64,000 nucleotides of DNA from positions 62,001 through 126,000 of the forward strand of contig NZ_JAJTMY010000003.1 in NCBI RefSeq assembly GCF_021300615.1, written 5' to 3'. The position numbers were made by a program, and so were the translations under genes. Source of the stretch: Helicobacter anatolicus. Lineage in GTDB: Bacteria; Campylobacterota; Campylobacteria; Campylobacterales; Helicobacteraceae. The notes under the pieces were generated by a model, which was not told the DNA's origin, did not search any database, and saw only the letters and a program-made list of their open reading frames with translations. The stretch's first letter is position 1. Each line of letters opens with the position of its first letter. Of this stretch, positions 27,400 through 38,069 are shown piece after piece.

Positions 27400-28623
27400 T
27401 TACTCCAACGCCAACTTTTGAAACAACTCCCCTCGCTCCTTATAGGATTTAAATTGATCAAGACTTGCTGCAGCAGGACTTAAAAGTGCGACTTCATTTT
27501 TTTGCAAACATGATTTTATCATCAAAACTGCTTTTTCCATCACTCCACACATTTTTGATTCAACTCCAAAATCTTGCGCTATGTTTTCTAATTTTTTTGC
27601 ATTGCTGCCAATAAGATATAAAATAATATCTTTATTTTGCATTAAAGTAAAAAGCTCTTTATGGTTCGCTCCTTTATCATCACCCCCCAAAATGAGATGA
27701 ATTTTCCTGTCTTGATAGCGTTTAATTGCCTCACAAGTTGCATCTACATTTGTCCCCTTGCTATCATCTACCCACAAACGCCCAAAAGAATCCAAAAATT
27801 CCTGCAAACGATGTGCACCTAATAAAAAAGCATTTAAAGATTCTAAAGAAATATTTTTATCAAAAAATCTTGCCATACAAAATGCCAAAACTGCATCAAG
27901 CAAAAATGGAGGTTTAAAAATACTTTTTTTTAAAGAAAAATTAAAGTTTTTTGCAAGATCATTCTCATCTTCATAATAAATAATTGTTGCTAGAGATTGT
28001 TTACACTCCTCAAATGTTTGAAAGTTTGCAGGAACAAAGGCTATACCATCTTTTTGCATCTGTAAAAGTGGACTTAATTTATCTTTGATATATCCTTGAA
28101 AATCTCCATGCCAATGGATATGGTCCTCTTTTACAGGAAGTAAAATATAATATTTTGGATAAGCCTTTTTTGTATAATGTAAAGTAAAAGAGCTTGTCTC
28201 TAAAATCCATATTTTTGGATTTTCTTGTGCTAATTTTGCTAGAGGATAACCAATATTCCCCCCACTTTTCCCTCCCACTTTTTGTAATAAAAATTCTAAC
28301 ATTTGCGTGGTAGTAGTTTTGCCATTTGTTCCGCTAATCCAAATGCTTTTATCCTTAAAATAATCAAAGAAAAAATCATATTCACTATAAAGATTCTTTG
28401 CCTTTCTAATCATAGGGTGAGAAGGCGGAATCCCTGGACTTGTAATTTCTATTACAGAATCTTTTGTTTCAAAAAATCTTGAAGGATAAAAAGTTTTTTT
28501 ATTTTCCTGTTTCACTTCCTTGCAATAATCATCAAAAATATCGCAATCCACACCATTTTGATTCAAAAATTCTGCAATTGCCTCTGTTGTAGTACCATAA
28601 CCAAGAAGAGAAACTTTTTTCAT
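27400..28623 (-). CDS. murD: UDP-MurNAc-L-alanine:D-glutamate ligase
   Basis: Adds D-glutamate to the peptidoglycan precursor in the cytoplasm, using ATP. 407 residues. N-terminal Rossmann-like domain ([17 protein letters not shown]), ATP loop [15 protein letters not shown] near residue 95, the central ligase block ETSSFTLH, and C-terminal domain with [13 protein letters not shown] and [12 protein letters not shown]. Overlaps mraY by 4 nt; together they form a small cell-wall unit. Confidence 0.96.
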   Translation of the reverse strand: MKKVSLLGYGTTTEAIAEFLNQNGVDCDIFDDYCKEVKQENKKTFYPSRFFETKDSVIEITSPGIPPSHPMIRKAKNLYSEYDFFFDYFKDKSIWISGTNGKTTTTQMLEFLLQKVGGKSGGNIGYPLAKLAQENPKIWILETSSFTLHYTKKAYPKYYILLPVKEDHIHWHGDFQGYIKDKLSPLLQMQKDGIAFVPANFQTFEECKQSLATIIYYEDENDLAKNFNFSLKKSIFKPPFLLDAVLAFCMARFFDKNISLESLNAFLLGAHRLQEFLDSFGRLWVDDSKGTNVDATCEAIKRYQDRKIHLILGGDDKGANHKELFTLMQNKDIILYLIGSNAKKLENIAQDFGVESKMCGVMEKAVLMIKSCLQKNEVALLSPAAASLDQFKSYKERGELFQKLALE

Positions 28624-29687
28624 CGAATTTTTAAACTCATCAATGCAATAATATTACTCAGAATAGCAATAATCCAAAAACGCACAATAATCTTATTTTC
28701 CGCCCAACCTTTTTTTTCAAAATGATGATGAATAGGTGCCATCAAGAATATTTTTTTATTCCGCGTTTTATAACTTCCAATTTGTAAAATTACAGACAAA
28801 GTTTCAATAACAAAAATAGATCCAATCAAAATCAACAATATTTCATTATTAGAAACAATCGCCATGTACGCAATAAATCCACCTGTTGCTAAACTCCCAC
28901 TATCCCCCATAAAAACTTGTGCAGGATGACAGTTATACCACAAGAATCCAAAAAGCGCCCCAATAAAAGCCACAGAAACAACAAATAATTCTCCAGCATC
29001 TGTAATTCTAGGCCACAAAAGATATTTTGCCAACTCATAATTCCCCGCAATATACACGAAAATTGACAACGAAATTAACGCACAAATACTAGGCACTGTA
29101 GCAAGCCCATCTAGACCATCTGTGATATTTACCGCATTTGTTGTCGCCAAAAAGACTAAAATCCAAAAGCAAGTGCTTACTAAAGGAAAATCCCCCATAT
29201 AAAAAAGTGGTTTTTTCATAAAAGGTACATACAAACTTGAATCAAAATTAATTACATAACTCAGATAAAAAGACACAAGCAACGACAAAGAAAATAAAAA
29301 AAACATTTTACTTCTAGGATTCATTCCTGCATTATTTTTTGCAGAAATTTTTACATAATCATCTCTTGCCCCAATCAAACAAAATCCCAACAAAACAATT
29401 AGCCCCAAAAACACAAAACTATTTGTAAATTGTGCACTAACTAAAGATGCAACAATAGCACTAAACACAAACACAATTCCACCCATTGTCGGAGTATTAT
29501 GCTTGGATTGATGTGCTGGAACAAATTTAGAAATTGGCTGGCTAGCATTAGATTTCTTTGCCCATGCCATAAAATAAGGCATTAAAACCACACATAAAAA
29601 AAATGCTAAAAAAAAGCTAATCCCTGCCCTAAAAGTAATATAGCGAAATACATTGATTCCAAATTCAGAATACAAATAATATAGCAT
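28620..29687 (-). CDS. mraY: Phospho-MurNAc-pentapeptide transferase
   Basis: Integral membrane enzyme that makes lipid I from undecaprenyl phosphate and UDP-MurNAc-pentapeptide. 355 residues with about ten helices. Motifs: [13 protein letters not shown], the aspartate-rich [33 protein letters not shown] and the [11 protein letters not shown] block near the C-terminus. Gap of 42 nt to the MscS gene upstream contains a dyad. Confidence 0.97.
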   Translation of the reverse strand: MLYYLYSEFGINVFRYITFRAGISFFLAFFLCVVLMPYFMAWAKKSNASQPISKFVPAHQSKHNTPTMGGIVFVFSAIVASLVSAQFTNSFVFLGLIVLLGFCLIGARDDYVKISAKNNAGMNPRSKMFFLFSLSLLVSFYLSYVINFDSSLYVPFMKKPLFYMGDFPLVSTCFWILVFLATTNAVNITDGLDGLATVPSICALISLSIFVYIAGNYELAKYLLWPRITDAGELFVVSVAFIGALFGFLWYNCHPAQVFMGDSGSLATGGFIAYMAIVSNNEILLILIGSIFVIETLSVILQIGSYKTRNKKIFLMAPIHHHFEKKGWAENKIIVRFWIIAILSNIIALMSLKIR

Positions 29688-29713
29688 TTAAACACCTTTG
29701 TTCAAAAATCAAA

Positions 29714-29728
29714 ATTCTATCATAGAAT
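29714..29728 (-). promoter_or_regulatory. Dyad containing a possible -10 box upstream of mraY
   Basis: ATTCTATCATAGAAT is a perfect 6-3-6 dyad in the gap between the MscS gene and mraY. Read on the minus strand it supplies TAGAAT about 27 nt before the mraY start. It could be a promoter, an operator or chance in AT-rich DNA. Confidence 0.3.
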
Positions 29729-29729
29729 C

Positions 29730-31535
29730 CTATAGATCTTTTGTTGCTACAGGCAAGGATTCTACATAAACACTTTGAGAAGGAAAAGCAAAGCTAAGGT
29801 TATTGTTTTTTACAATTTCCATGATTTTAAACATCACATCTTCCTTGATATTCAAAAATTCACCCCAAACTACACTCTTTGAAAAACAATACACCAAAAT
29901 ATTAATTGAGCTATCTTCAAAAGTATCCAAAACAACAAATAAATTATCTTTATATCCCAATAAATCTTCCATAGAAACAATATTTTGCTTCAAAGAGAGT
30001 TCATATTTTTCCATATTAACATCAGCCTTGATAGATTTTGCAATCCCTGAATGTGACATCAACATTTCTCTAATTTCTTTGATACATTTTTTAATATCTT
30101 CCATTGAAGAATTATAACTCACACCAACAGACATTTTAATTCTGCGTCCTATTTTTCTACGATTCCAATTTACAATTGCGGCATTTGCTAATGTAGAATT
30201 TGGCACAAGCACAAGTGCATTATCGAATGTCCTAATACTCGTACGTCTAAGCCCCATTTCTACCACACTTCCTTCAATATTTTCACATATAATCCAATCA
30301 CCTTGTGAAAAAGAATTTTCAAACAAAAGCATAATAGAAGCAAAGAAATTTGCCAGCATATCTTTTAATGCCAAAGCTACTGCAAGTCCTCCAATCCCCA
30401 ATGATGCCAAAATTGCAGAAATATTAAATCCTAAATATTTCAATGCAATCAGAACTCCAATCACTACAACAAAGAAATAACTTACTTTTAAAATCAAATT
30501 GATTATTTCTCTTCTAAAACCATCTTTTTTCTGTAGGATACTCCCCATAATTCCCACGCCATAAGACTGCAATAAAACAATAAAAAACCACACTCCGATC
30601 CCAATATAAGAAAGCCCAAACCAAACTTCAATTTTTTGTGGCGAAGTATTAGGATAATACAAAATACTCACTGCAATATCAAAGCTAATCAAGAGCAAGG
30701 CATAAGTAATCGGAGTGGTAATATCTTTACAAATCTTATTACGCAAATTATGATTTTTACTAGAAAGATGAGTAAAAAAATTAATAATAAAAAAAATTAG
30801 TCTTGCCAATATCTTTCTACATGTCAATAATACCACCAACGCCATCAAAGAAAGTAGGACTTTTGCAAACTCCAAAGAAAATCCATCAAAAGGAATAAAA
30901 ACCGCAATTTTTTGTAAAATCCACCCCACTCCAAGATTAATCAACGCATTTTGTGGAAGTAAAGCTCTTGGATGTTCTGCAAAATACCGAACTATCTCTT
31001 TATAGGTTTGTAAAATTTCTTGATATTTTTGAATTTGTACATGCAGATAACCGTTTTGCAAATCTTTAAAATAAGGTTGTTTAGCAAGCTCTGCAGCCGC
31101 CTTACTTGCCAAAATATTCACATCATTTTCTTGTGAAAGAATCCCTATTTTTTTTAAACCCTCTGCAAAATTTTGCATAATTTCATTTAGATGTGATAAG
31201 GCATAATCCAGCCGTTGTATTGCAAGTTCCTTGGCTTTATCATTTGTTACATTTTGCTTCATATCTTTTTGCATATTTTGTAAAATTATTTTCTGTTCTT
31301 GCAAAATCTTATCAAACACCTCTGTGCTTGCCCTGGATTTCAAAAGCTCAAGTGTCAGTTTTTTGAACTCATAATTTTTTTGCTCTTCTAATAAAGCAAT
31401 ATCCTCAGTAGCTTTGACTTTTTGCATCACTGCAATTTGATGATTTAAAAAAATCAAATTTTCTAAAGCCATCGCAAAACTATCTGCACGCAAAAAAGCA
31501 AAAAATAGAAAGAGAGGAAAAATTATTCTCAACAT
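29730..31535 (-). CDS. MscS-family mechanosensitive channel, long form
   Basis: 601 residues, about twice the size of E. coli MscS. Signal peptide (MLRIIFPLFLFFAFLRADS), a periplasmic alpha-helical domain rich in Lys, Glu and Gln (about 20-190), several membrane helices (about 220-400), and the MscS pore and vestibule: ILASLGIGGLAVALALKD for the pore helix, then FENSFSQGDWIICENIEGSV and the beta domain with RTFDNALVLVPNS. Likely releases solutes on hypo-osmotic shock; the large N-terminal domain puts it with the MscK/YnaI-like long forms. Confidence 0.9.
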   Translation of the reverse strand: MLRIIFPLFLFFAFLRADSFAMALENLIFLNHQIAVMQKVKATEDIALLEEQKNYEFKKLTLELLKSRASTEVFDKILQEQKIILQNMQKDMKQNVTNDKAKELAIQRLDYALSHLNEIMQNFAEGLKKIGILSQENDVNILASKAAAELAKQPYFKDLQNGYLHVQIQKYQEILQTYKEIVRYFAEHPRALLPQNALINLGVGWILQKIAVFIPFDGFSLEFAKVLLSLMALVVLLTCRKILARLIFFIINFFTHLSSKNHNLRNKICKDITTPITYALLLISFDIAVSILYYPNTSPQKIEVWFGLSYIGIGVWFFIVLLQSYGVGIMGSILQKKDGFRREIINLILKVSYFFVVVIGVLIALKYLGFNISAILASLGIGGLAVALALKDMLANFFASIMLLFENSFSQGDWIICENIEGSVVEMGLRRTSIRTFDNALVLVPNSTLANAAIVNWNRRKIGRRIKMSVGVSYNSSMEDIKKCIKEIREMLMSHSGIAKSIKADVNMEKYELSLKQNIVSMEDLLGYKDNLFVVLDTFEDSSINILVYCFSKSVVWGEFLNIKEDVMFKIMEIVKNNNLSFAFPSQSVYVESLPVATKDL

Positions 31536-31536
31536 C

Positions 31537-31929
31537 TTATCTTCCCAAAGAATCTAAGATTCCATTGATAAGTTTTGGTGCCATTTCTTCACCATAACTT
31601 TTTGCAAGTTCTACTGCCTCATTAATCACCACAGGCTTATCTGTTTGACTATACAAAATCTCATAAGCCCCCAATCGCAAGATTGCACGCTCCATACCAC
31701 CGAGTTTTCTAAAATCCCAATCTTTAAGGTATTTGGCAATCTGTGTATCCAGATCTTCAAGTCTAGTAACAATACCATCAAATAATTCTAATGCAAACAC
31801 TTGCTGCTTATTGCGAATCTTTTTTTCTTCTAAAATTTCCACTGCCATTTTCCTAATTTCATAATTCCCGCTATCATAGGCATACAAAAGCCCAATAACC
31901 GCTTCTCTTGCTTGCGATCTTGTCGCCAT
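31537..31929 (-). CDS. nusB: Transcription antitermination factor NusB
   Basis: All-helical protein, about 130 residues, that binds boxA RNA with S10 and supports rRNA antitermination. Start MATRSQAREAVIGLLYAYDS at 31929 lies one base after the ribH stop; an upstream start would overlap ribH. C-terminal PVVINEAVELAKSYGEE and LINGILDSL are the family signature. First of the block nusB-ribH-kdsA-carbonic anhydrase shared with H. pylori. Confidence 0.95.
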   Translation of the reverse strand: MATRSQAREAVIGLLYAYDSGNYEIRKMAVEILEEKKIRNKQQVFALELFDGIVTRLEDLDTQIAKYLKDWDFRKLGGMERAILRLGAYEILYSQTDKPVVINEAVELAKSYGEEMAPKLINGILDSLGR

Positions 31930-31930
31930 C

Positions 31931-32395
31931 TTAAAACTTTCTATAAAGATTAATAAGCTCAATGAGTCCACTCATTGCCTCAAATCCTTTATTACCCACC
32001 TTACTTCCTGCGCGCTCAATTGCTTGCTCAATATTTTCTGTAGTCAAAACACCAAATGTCACAGGAATATCATATTTTAATGTTGTATTAGCAATTCCTT
32101 TTGTAGCCTCAGCACTCACATAATCAAAATGCGGAGTACTTCCCCTTATAATCGCACCTAAAGTACAAACAGCATCATATTTACCACTAGCCAAAACCCT
32201 ATCTAAAACAAAGGGAATCTCATATGCTCCTGGCACAAATATCACATCTAGTTTCTCTTCATTGCCACCATGTCTAACAAAACTATCCCTTGCACCTTCT
32301 ACTAAACGATCTGTGATAATATGATTAAAACGACTAACAATAATTGCCACTCGCTCTTCCCCACTTAATGCAATTTTTCCTTCTAAAATATTCAC
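31931..32395 (-). CDS. ribH: 6,7-dimethyl-8-ribityllumazine synthase
   Basis: Penultimate step of riboflavin synthesis. 154 residues starting [16 protein letters not shown]. Motifs: [41 protein letters not shown] (catalytic His) and [17 protein letters not shown]. The GTG at 32395 overlaps the kdsA stop (GTGA) and has TAAGGAG 8 nt upstream inside kdsA; a GTG at 32404 is the alternative but overlaps that ribosome site. The Helicobacter family begins at the equivalent of this residue. Confidence 0.95.
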   Translation of the reverse strand: MNILEGKIALSGEERVAIIVSRFNHIITDRLVEGARDSFVRHGGNEEKLDVIFVPGAYEIPFVLDRVLASGKYDAVCTLGAIIRGSTPHFDYVSAEATKGIANTTLKYDIPVTFGVLTTENIEQAIERAGSKVGNKGFEAMSGLIELINLYRKF

Positions 32396-33198
32396 GCTAC
32401 ACACTCCTTAATCTTCAATAAACTCTCAACCAATGCTGGCATATTGTCAGTTTTTACCATGTTTGGCCCATCGCTCAATGCAATGCTAGGATCAAAATGC
32501 GTTTCTGCAAAAAGCCCATCAATCCCAACACTAGCTGCTGCTCTAGCTAAATAAGGCACAAAACTAGAATCTCCCCCACTCTTACCTCCTGCACCCCCTG
32601 GCATTTGCACACTATGTGTCGCATCAAAAATTACAGGTGCAAATTCTCTCATAATCACCAAAGATCGCATATCTACAACCAGATTTCCGTATCCAAAAGT
32701 ACTTCCACGCTCTGTTAACCATATACCAAGCTTTTTACTTTCTTCATATTTTGCTTCTTTTCCCCCACGTGTCTTAATTGCCTTTAAAACACTATATTGC
32801 ATATCTTTTGGATTCATAAACTGCCCTTTTTTAATATTAATAATGCTTTTAGTTTTTGCAACCTCAACAATCAAATCTGTCTGACGACACAAAAAAGCAG
32901 GAATCTGAATCACATCAGCCACTTCTGCAATTGCTTTTGCTTGATAGCTTTCATGAATATCGGTAATAATTTTATAACCAAATTCCTTTTTAATATTATC
33001 AAGCATTAAAAGCCCTTCTTCTAAACCAGGCCCCCTAAACCCCTCTAAACTTGTGCGATTTGCCTTATCAAAACTTGCTTTAAAATAAAAGTCTATTCTT
33101 TTATCCTCTGCAATGGTCTTCAAAGATTCTGCAATGCGACTTAATTGCTCTTTACTTTCAATAACACAAGGACCGCTCAACACAATCATTCTATTCAT
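32392..33198 (-). CDS. kdsA: 3-deoxy-D-manno-octulosonate 8-phosphate synthase
   Basis: Condenses phosphoenolpyruvate and arabinose 5-phosphate for the Kdo part of the LPS core. 268 residues of TIM-barrel sequence: [11 protein letters not shown] at the start, [37 protein letters not shown] and [11 protein letters not shown]. Overlaps the carbonic anhydrase stop by 4 nt at its start and ribH by 4 nt at its end. Confidence 0.97.
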   Translation of the reverse strand: MNRMIVLSGPCVIESKEQLSRIAESLKTIAEDKRIDFYFKASFDKANRTSLEGFRGPGLEEGLLMLDNIKKEFGYKIITDIHESYQAKAIAEVADVIQIPAFLCRQTDLIVEVAKTKSIINIKKGQFMNPKDMQYSVLKAIKTRGGKEAKYEESKKLGIWLTERGSTFGYGNLVVDMRSLVIMREFAPVIFDATHSVQMPGGAGGKSGGDSSFVPYLARAAASVGIDGLFAETHFDPSIALSDGPNMVKTDNMPALVESLLKIKECVA

Positions 33199-33839
33199 TT
33201 TTTTTCCTTATTAATAAGTTTAAATTCTCTAGTAATCATATTGTAATTATAAATTTGTCCTGTCGAAATTATATAATACCACCCATAAATTCGCAACTCT
33301 CCACGATCAAAACGCTCTTCCACGAATGGATAAGTCATAAGATTCTCTAATTGTTGCTCAATATTAATTTGCTCAGTAAGCCATCTTTGCTTTATTTTAC
33401 TTTTCGGCTTTAAGTTATTTACCTTTTGTTTTACCGGTTCAAGCAATTCAATCCATTTTTTAACATAAGGTGCTTGATTTAAAACCTCTTCTTCTTCATA
33501 AACCGCACCACAAGCCCCGCAATCACTATGACCACAAATAATAATATTTTTGATATTTAAAATACTTAATGCATATTCAATTGCAGAAGTTGTTGCTAAA
33601 TATCCATCTCTAAAATTAGAATCCTGCTTATAAGGAGGGACAATATTTCCCATATTGCGTATCACAAACAAATCCCCAGGTAATGAATTTGTAATTAAGT
33701 TTGGCACCACTCTTGAATCTACACAAGTCAAAAAAAGCGTATGAGGTTCTTGGTGCTTTTCAAGACTTTGATATAGTTCCTTGTATTGCTCAAAATCATC
33801 TTCTTGGAACTTTATTGCGCCATCAAATAATTCTTTCAT
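33195..33839 (-). CDS. Beta-class carbonic anhydrase
   Basis: Zinc enzyme interconverting CO2 and bicarbonate. 214 residues. Zinc ligands and active-site dyad are in [11 protein letters not shown] (Cys, Asp/Arg) near residue 40 and [11 protein letters not shown] (His, Cys) near residue 100. No signal peptide, so cytoplasmic. AAGGAG precedes the ATG. First gene of the leftward run, with a candidate promoter just upstream. Bicarbonate supply suits a capnophilic organism; that is inference. Confidence 0.95.
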   Translation of the reverse strand: MKELFDGAIKFQEDDFEQYKELYQSLEKHQEPHTLFLTCVDSRVVPNLITNSLPGDLFVIRNMGNIVPPYKQDSNFRDGYLATTSAIEYALSILNIKNIIICGHSDCGACGAVYEEEEVLNQAPYVKKWIELLEPVKQKVNNLKPKSKIKQRWLTEQINIEQQLENLMTYPFVEERFDRGELRIYGWYYIISTGQIYNYNMITREFKLINKEKK

Positions 33840-33872
33840 TTTACTCCTTAAGCTTTATCCCAAAAATATTAA

Positions 33873-33878
33873 ATTATA
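33873..33878 (-). promoter_or_regulatory. Candidate -10 element for the carbonic anhydrase-kdsA-ribH-nusB run
   Basis: On the minus strand the sequence reads TATAAT (ATTATA on the plus strand), 34 nt before the carbonic anhydrase start. It lies in the 289-nt divergent region to pyrF. An 8-bp hairpin-forming dyad (33887-33894 with 33903-33910) lies just upstream. Confidence 0.45.
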
Positions 33879-34128
33879 CCAAAGTAATGATATATATTCT
33901 CTTATATCATCAAAAAATTATTTTCTTTAGCATAGCTTTTTGCTTATTTTTACACAAAGTTTAAGATTGCAATCCTGACTTTTTTAGGTATTATTTGGGA
34001 ATTTTTTACATTTCCTGTAAAATTAAAGTATCATAAAATTATTTTAACTATTGCAATATGCTTTATGGCTTTCTTAAACTCAAGGTCATCAAAAATAAGC
34101 AATATTTCTTTTATTATAAAGGAGTAGA

Positions 34129-34830
34129 ATGGAACTTTGCCTCGCCCTAGATCTCAGTACCAAAGAACAAAATCTCACATTACTTAATACGCTCAAAATT
34201 TTCCCCAAGCTCTGGGTAAAAGTAGGTTTAAGAAGTTTTATCCGTGATGGTATTCCTTTTTTAGAATCCATTAAGACTATTAATCCTGATTTTAAGATAT
34301 TTTTAGATCTAAAACTCTATGACATACCAAATACAATGGCAGATGCGGCTTTTGAATGCGCAAATCTTGGTGTAGACATGATCACAATCCATACAAGTAG
34401 TGGAAAAAATGCAATGCAAACAATAATGGAAAGACTGGCTCCACTAAAAAAACGACCCCTTGTTTTGGGTGTTACTGCACTCACAAGCTTTAGTAATGAA
34501 GATTTTCAAACCATCTATCACAAAAATATTCAAGATCAAGCTATAAATCTCGCTACACTAGCTTATCAAAGCGCATTAGATGGAATAGTTTGCTCTGTTT
34601 TTGAAAGCCTAGAAATCAAAAAACACACTACAAATTCTTTTATCACACTTACTCCAGGAATCCGCCCTTTTAACGAAGATAATAATGATCAAAAAAGAGT
34701 GGGGACAATCCTTGATGCTTTCAAAAACAAATCAGATTTTATTGTTATAGGACGTCCAATTTATAAACATGATTCTCCAAAATCAGTGGTAGAGAATATT
34801 TACAAGGAGATAGAAAAATGCAAATCCTAA
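34129..34830 (+). CDS. pyrF: Orotidine 5'-phosphate decarboxylase
   Basis: Last step of de novo UMP synthesis. 233 residues. MELCLALDL opens the barrel and FLDLKLYDIPNTMADAA carries the catalytic Asp-Lys-Asp triad; the phosphate-binding end has TPGIRP and VIGRPIY. AAAGGAG lies 6 nt before the ATG. Overlaps panC by 13 nt. Divergent from the carbonic anhydrase gene, as in the H. pylori chromosome. Confidence 0.96.
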   Translation: MELCLALDLSTKEQNLTLLNTLKIFPKLWVKVGLRSFIRDGIPFLESIKTINPDFKIFLDLKLYDIPNTMADAAFECANLGVDMITIHTSSGKNAMQTIMERLAPLKKRPLVLGVTALTSFSNEDFQTIYHKNIQDQAINLATLAYQSALDGIVCSVFESLEIKKHTTNSFITLTPGIRPFNEDNNDQKRVGTILDAFKNKSDFIVIGRPIYKHDSPKSVVENIYKEIEKCKS

Positions 34831-35648
34831 AAAATGTAGAGGAATTAATATCTTATAGAAGGTCTCTTCCATCCAATAGCAATGTTGGGCTAGTCCCAAC
34901 AATGGGTGCACTCCACAAAGGACATCAAAGCCTAATCCAACGATCTGTGGCTAATAATTCACACACAATTTTAAGTATTTTTGTCAATCCTACACAATTT
35001 GGTCCTACAGAAGATTTTGAAAAATATCCACGCACCTTGCAAAAAGATTGCGAAATTGCTAAATCTTGTGGTGTGAGTGCAGTTTTTGCCCCTGAAATTA
35101 CAGAAATGTATCCCAATAATGATGAAATCACGCTACATCCACCTAAAAATATGGGCTATATCTTTGAAGGTTTTATCCGTGATGGACATTTTGATGGAGT
35201 TTTACAAATTGTATTAAAACTCTTTCATCTCATTCAACCGCATTTTGCATACTTTGGACAAAAAGATGCGCAACAACTTCTCATTATTAAACGATTAGTA
35301 AAAGATACATTTTTACCACTAAAAATTATTCCTTGTCCAACAATTAGAGACACTGATGGTCTAGCACTTAGCTCAAGAAATATTTATCTATCAGCTACAC
35401 AAAGACAACATGCACTAGAGATTCCACAAAGTCTTCAATATATCAAAGAACTTATCAATAATGGCACAGAGGACACAAAAACTCTTATTAAAAGTGCAAA
35501 ACAAATACTAAAAAATATTACACTAGATTATCTTGCCATCACAGATTATAATCTTCAGGAAATCTCTACTATACAACCTAATAACTCCTTGGTGCTTATT
35601 GCAGCAAAAGTAGGTAATACAAGACTAATTGATAATCTCTGGCTATAA
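34818..35648 (+). CDS. panC: Pantoate-beta-alanine ligase
   Basis: ATP-dependent ligase forming pantothenate. 276 residues: VGLVPTMGALHKGHQSLI (HIGH-like ATP motif), SIFVNPTQFGPTEDFEKYPR, AYFGQKDAQQLLIIK and GLALSSRNIYLS. Overlaps pyrF by 13 nt, so probably translated from the same message. Works with panB at 16354. Confidence 0.97.
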   Translation: MQILKNVEELISYRRSLPSNSNVGLVPTMGALHKGHQSLIQRSVANNSHTILSIFVNPTQFGPTEDFEKYPRTLQKDCEIAKSCGVSAVFAPEITEMYPNNDEITLHPPKNMGYIFEGFIRDGHFDGVLQIVLKLFHLIQPHFAYFGQKDAQQLLIIKRLVKDTFLPLKIIPCPTIRDTDGLALSSRNIYLSATQRQHALEIPQSLQYIKELINNGTEDTKTLIKSAKQILKNITLDYLAITDYNLQEISTIQPNNSLVLIAAKVGNTRLIDNLWL

Positions 35649-35656
35649 GGATTTTA

Positions 35657-36853
35657 ATGTTTCAAAAATTAAAATTTTTTTCCATTTTTTTACTTTTTAT
35701 ACATGCTTTTGCTTATGACAATATCGACGAGGCTCTAAAAAATGGTGTTACAAAGGGCGATATTATTTTATTTGGAGACTATCAAAAACTAAGCTCTAAA
35801 AGCTCTAGCATTATTACACCAAATAATCTTTCTACCTACGCGTATCTAGGAAATACAGGCTATATTTTAGGAAATGTTCGCTTAGGCTATACCTCTGGAT
35901 TCTATAAAAATGTACGCGCTGCTATTAGTTTTGCTGCAGCTCTCCCTATCTATAATCATCATACAAAATTACTACTACCCACAGGCAATACAGATTCCCA
36001 AAAAGATTTTTTTAATCGCAATCAAGCCGCAATTGGAGAAAGTTTTTTAGAGTATTTTGATGGAGACACTAACATTAAATTAGGGCGGATTTATTTAGCA
36101 AATGAATGGAGCAATATGCTCTCTGATGGTTTTTGGTTTCGTAACAAAACAATTAACAAACTCCTTATTGAGGCATTTTGGGCAAAAACTTATGGAAGAA
36201 TTGATTACTATCAAATGACAGATTTTAGAGAAATCAATTCCCTTAGCCTCTTTGGAATTGCAAATCTCGGAATAAAATATGATATTTTTGATGAATTATT
36301 ATCTCTCAAAGCTTATAGCTACTTTGCACCTAATGTTTTTACTGCATTTGGCACAAGAATTAATGCTCTATTCAATGTTTGGAATCTAAAAATTGGCGGA
36401 GAATTTGGTGCGACCTATAGCATCCAACACTCATCCAATACCAAAAATGCTTATGTAATTGACACAAATGCTTTTATCAACTATAAAGAATATCTAAGTT
36501 TTAAAATAGGATATATCCACACAAGTAAAGATTCTGGTATGGGGAATTTAAATATCTTAGGTGACACCATTACTCCATTTTTTGTCTGGGGAGGCAAAGC
36601 AATACGCACACAAAAAAATGCCAATCTTTTTTATGGAAGTCTTAATGCAAAATTCCAACAATTTACCTTTTCTCTTACTTATGGTACCACCTCATTTGGA
36701 ACGCACCATCGACAAAATGAAATAGACTTTACAACAGAAATTGGTATTACAAATAATGTATTTATGCTTTTTAACCTTCTAAATACGCATCTTGATTCTC
36801 AAGTCATTCCTACGACCACGCAAATCAATGGAGGTATACGCTTAAGATTCTAA
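35657..36853 (+). CDS. Hof/OprD-like outer-membrane porin
   Basis: 398 residues with a signal peptide (KLKFFSIFLLFIHAFA, cleavage before YDN). The rest is beta-strand-rich, with alternating hydrophobic residues and many Tyr, Phe, Gly and Asn, and ends GGIRLRF, a typical barrel end with terminal Phe. Segments such as FFNRNQAAIGESFLEYFDG, KLGRIYLANEW and DGFWFRNKTINKLLIEAFWA fit the OprD-like Hof family of Helicobacter. Somewhat shorter than the usual 450-500 residues of Hof proteins. It lies 8 nt after panC. The transported solute is not predictable. Confidence 0.75.
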   Translation: MFQKLKFFSIFLLFIHAFAYDNIDEALKNGVTKGDIILFGDYQKLSSKSSSIITPNNLSTYAYLGNTGYILGNVRLGYTSGFYKNVRAAISFAAALPIYNHHTKLLLPTGNTDSQKDFFNRNQAAIGESFLEYFDGDTNIKLGRIYLANEWSNMLSDGFWFRNKTINKLLIEAFWAKTYGRIDYYQMTDFREINSLSLFGIANLGIKYDIFDELLSLKAYSYFAPNVFTAFGTRINALFNVWNLKIGGEFGATYSIQHSSNTKNAYVIDTNAFINYKEYLSFKIGYIHTSKDSGMGNLNILGDTITPFFVWGGKAIRTQKNANLFYGSLNAKFQQFTFSLTYGTTSFGTHHRQNEIDFTTEIGITNNVFMLFNLLNTHLDSQVIPTTTQINGGIRLRF

Positions 36854-36914
36854 ATAATATCTTTATTAATTAATTAATAATAGAATGAAATATTATTTAT
36901 TTTTTGGAGCCCCA

Positions 36915-38069
36915 ATGAAAGAAAAAACTTTTTTAATGATCCCAGGTCCCACGCCAGTTCCCCAAAGTGTCTTGCAAGAAATTTCTAAGCATCCTATCGG
37001 ACATAGAAGCCCAGAGTTTTCTCAAATTATGCAAGAAGTTTTCGAAGATTTGAAATATGTTTTTCAAACCAAAAATGATGTTTTTATCTATGCTGCAAGT
37101 GGTACAGGTGCAATGTGTGCAGCCCTTGAAAATATTATCAACCCAAATGATAAAATCCTTTGTCTTGTGATTGGAAACTTTGGAGAACGATGGGTTAAGA
37201 TTGCAAAATCTAGAGGAGCCATTGTAGAAATTTTACAGGTAAATCATGGGGAGGTTATCACACAAGAAATGCTAGAGCTTGCATTAAAAAATCATCCTGA
37301 TACAAAAGCAGTCACCCTCACTCATAGCGAAACCTCTACAGGCGCTGCCAATGATATCAAAACTCTTTGTTCCATCATACAAAAAACCAATGCTATTAGC
37401 ATAGTAGATGGAATTACAAGCCTTTGTGCTATGCCTTGCAAAATGGATGAATGGGGAATTGATGTGCTTGTATCAGGCTCACAAAAAGGTTTTATGCTTC
37501 CCCCAGGACTTGCCTTTTTAGCAGCAAGTAAAAAAGCTATGCATTTAAGAGAATCTTGCTTATATCCAAGTTTTTATTTTGATTGGAAAAACCACAAAGC
37601 CTCTCTTGATAAAAATACCACACCCTTTACCCCTGCAGTAAATCTTATTTTTGGATTACATAAAGCCCTCCAACTTATCAAAGAAGAAGGTATTGAGAAT
37701 ATTAATACTAGACACCAAAAATACGCTCTTGCTCTGCGTAAAGCACTTCGTGCAATAAATCTTGATCTTTTTATTAAAGATGATTGCAACGCAAGCTATG
37801 CAATTACCTCTATCTATCCTCCAAAAAATATTCCAGTCCCTATGATTAGAAAAACACTTAAAGAAGATTTTGATATTTTAGTAGCAAATGGACAGGGGGT
37901 CTTGGAGGATAAAATCTTTCGTATTGGAACATTAGGCTTTATTTGCCAAAGAGATCTTATCGCCGCAATTTCTGCACTTGAAGCCACGCTTTATAAATTA
38001 GGTCATAATTTTTCACTAGGAAATGGTGTTAACACAATCATCAAAGAGCTAAACAAGGAGAACAAATGA
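36915..38069 (+). CDS. Class-V aminotransferase, likely phosphoserine transaminase
   Basis: PLP enzyme of about 384 residues: LMIPGPTPVPQSVLQEI at the start, GTGAMCAALENI, the lysine motif DVLVSGSQKGFMLPPGLAF, and the C-terminal ILVANGQGVLEDKIFRIG. These are features of the serine-pyruvate/alanine-glyoxylate (AGXT-like) branch rather than classical SerC. The ATG at 36915 follows GGAG by 5 nt; an earlier ATG at 36885 adds ten residues. It overlaps serA by 4 nt and serB follows, so converting 3-phosphohydroxypyruvate to phosphoserine is the most economical function. Alanine-glyoxylate or serine-glyoxylate activity cannot be excluded. Confidence 0.85.
   Translation: MKEKTFLMIPGPTPVPQSVLQEISKHPIGHRSPEFSQIMQEVFEDLKYVFQTKNDVFIYAASGTGAMCAALENIINPNDKILCLVIGNFGERWVKIAKSRGAIVEILQVNHGEVITQEMLELALKNHPDTKAVTLTHSETSTGAANDIKTLCSIIQKTNAISIVDGITSLCAMPCKMDEWGIDVLVSGSQKGFMLPPGLAFLAASKKAMHLRESCLYPSFYFDWKNHKASLDKNTTPFTPAVNLIFGLHKALQLIKEEGIENINTRHQKYALALRKALRAINLDLFIKDDCNASYAITSIYPPKNIPVPMIRKTLKEDFDILVANGQGVLEDKIFRIGTLGFICQRDLIAAISALEATLYKLGHNFSLGNGVNTIIKELNKENK

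Noticed and set aside
33887-33910. 8-bp hairpin in the carbonic anhydrase/pyrF divergent region
   Set aside because: Pure A/T-type stem with an 8-nt loop; too weak to call as a terminator or operator, mentioned only as context of the promoter.
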